From: Caldisericota bacterium
GTDB lineage: Bacteria > Caldisericota > JANLFM01
Assembly: GCA_024655865.1 (NCBI GenBank)
Contig: JANLFM010000015.1
Coordinates: forward strand, 11,779-30,923
DNA: 19,145 nucleotides
Reading direction: 5' to 3'
In this document: piece by piece, positions 19,001-19,145 of the stretch
Numbering within the stretch: position 1 is the first letter of the stretch
Layout: each line of letters begins with the position of its first letter
Position numbers and translations under genes: made by a program
The notes under the pieces: model-generated
Told to the model about the DNA's origin: nothing
Databases searched by the model: none
Seen by the model: only the letters and a program-made list of their open reading frames with translations

Positions 19001-19145
19001 GATCCCTGTGTCTGGATACCGACATTCTTTACCATCCCGTGCTCAGGCGCCTGCGCGCCTCCGAGCGCTGGGTTTTCCTTGCCCTTCTCCTTTTATCCGG
19101 GGAAGAGGGAAGGCTTGTTTATGGGGATATGGCACTCGGGAGCAG
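18997..19145 (+). CDS. Probable phage replication-initiation protein (partial, runs off right edge)
   Basis: 49 complete codons from a GTG start overlapping the previous stop by four bases (GTGA), with AAGGAG eight bases upstream. The visible sequence MRSLCLDTDILYHPVLRRLR followed by ASERWVFLALLLLSGEEGRL resembles the N-terminal winged-helix domain of phage replisome organiser/DnaD-like proteins, where a W-x-x-L-x-x-L-L helix follows a short strand. The C-terminal part is outside the window, so the function is tentative. Confidence 0.55.
   Translation, partial: MRSLCLDTDILYHPVLRRLRASERWVFLALLLLSGEEGRLVYGDMALGS

Larger units (their letters stand above)
13950..19145. mobile_element. Prophage-like integrated element, left end (continues past the window)
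   Basis: The element is bounded on the left by the broken tRNA-Arg. It carries in order: tyrosine integrase; AT-rich orphan gene; ImmA-HIRAN protease and Xre repressor (minus); and a divergent plus-strand series of RHH regulator, HNH endonuclease, putative recombination-module protein and a probable replication protein. This lysogeny-module-then-early-genes order is typical of temperate phages and ICE-like elements. No structural or conjugation gene is in view, so phage versus ICE/satellite remains open. Confidence 0.85.

Noticed and set aside
13950-19145. CRISPR array, retron or toxin-antitoxin pair in the element
   Set aside because: No regularly spaced direct repeats, no reverse transcriptase motif and no second small gene forming a clear toxin partner for the RHH protein were seen.

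Overview
The window has two parts. Positions 1 to about 13,890 look like ordinary bacterial chromosome. From about 13,950 to the right edge lies the left end of an integrated, prophage-like element that continues beyond the window. The host is a bacterium: it has SerRS, CysRS and RarA, peptidoglycan enzymes (an M23 peptidase and a YkuD L,D-transpeptidase) and S-layer-homology (SLH) anchoring domains. Medium GC, SLH proteins and several genes that appear to start without a leader suggest a deep-branching, perhaps thermophilic lineage of Firmicutes or Atribacterota type. That placement is a guess; no single gene proves it.

Layout, left to right. (1) Minus strand: rarA, followed by a TolB-like beta-propeller secreted protein that overlaps the end of rarA and runs off the left edge. 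(2) Plus strand: serS with a tRNA-Ser(UGA) only 2 bp after its stop; cysS converges on them. (3) Between cysS and the next plus-strand gene is a perfect tandem duplication of a 25-bp dyad ending in a promoter -35 box. That promoter drives an SLH-anchored M23 peptidase, translationally coupled to a P2A-type Ca2+ ATPase. (4) A dolichol-phosphate-mannose-synthase-like GT2 (minus) diverges from a GT39/PMT-like membrane glycosyltransferase (plus), which is followed by a zinc-ribbon protein. (5) After about 480 bp containing an attenuator-like hairpin comes a secreted Thr/Ser-rich, three-SLH L,D-transpeptidase. Regions 3 to 5 form an envelope neighbourhood: wall turnover, S-layer attachment and probably protein O-glycosylation.

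(6) The element begins inside a tRNA-Arg(CCG) gene. The tRNA is intact up to the T-loop and is then replaced by the Shine-Dalgarno sequence and start of a tyrosine integrase, so the tRNA promoter probably transcribes the integrase. Next, on the minus strand, come an AT-rich orphan gene, an ImmA/IrrE-type metallopeptidase fused to a C-terminal HIRAN domain, and an Xre repressor. Divergently on the plus strand are a ribbon-helix-helix regulator, an HNH endonuclease with an apparently fused downstream gene, a protein that may belong to the phage recombination/annealing module, and the start of a probable replication-initiation protein. These plus-strand genes overlap or abut and carry strong Shine-Dalgarno sequences.

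The best candidate for an undescribed system is the Xre + ImmA-HIRAN pair. ImmA/IrrE proteases cleave Xre repressors when they receive a signal, and HIRAN domains bind DNA ends and stalled forks in eukaryotic helicases. The pair could therefore be a SOS-independent, damage-sensing induction switch. A secondary theme is that first genes of transcription units appear leaderless while operon-internal genes use strong Shine-Dalgarno sequences.
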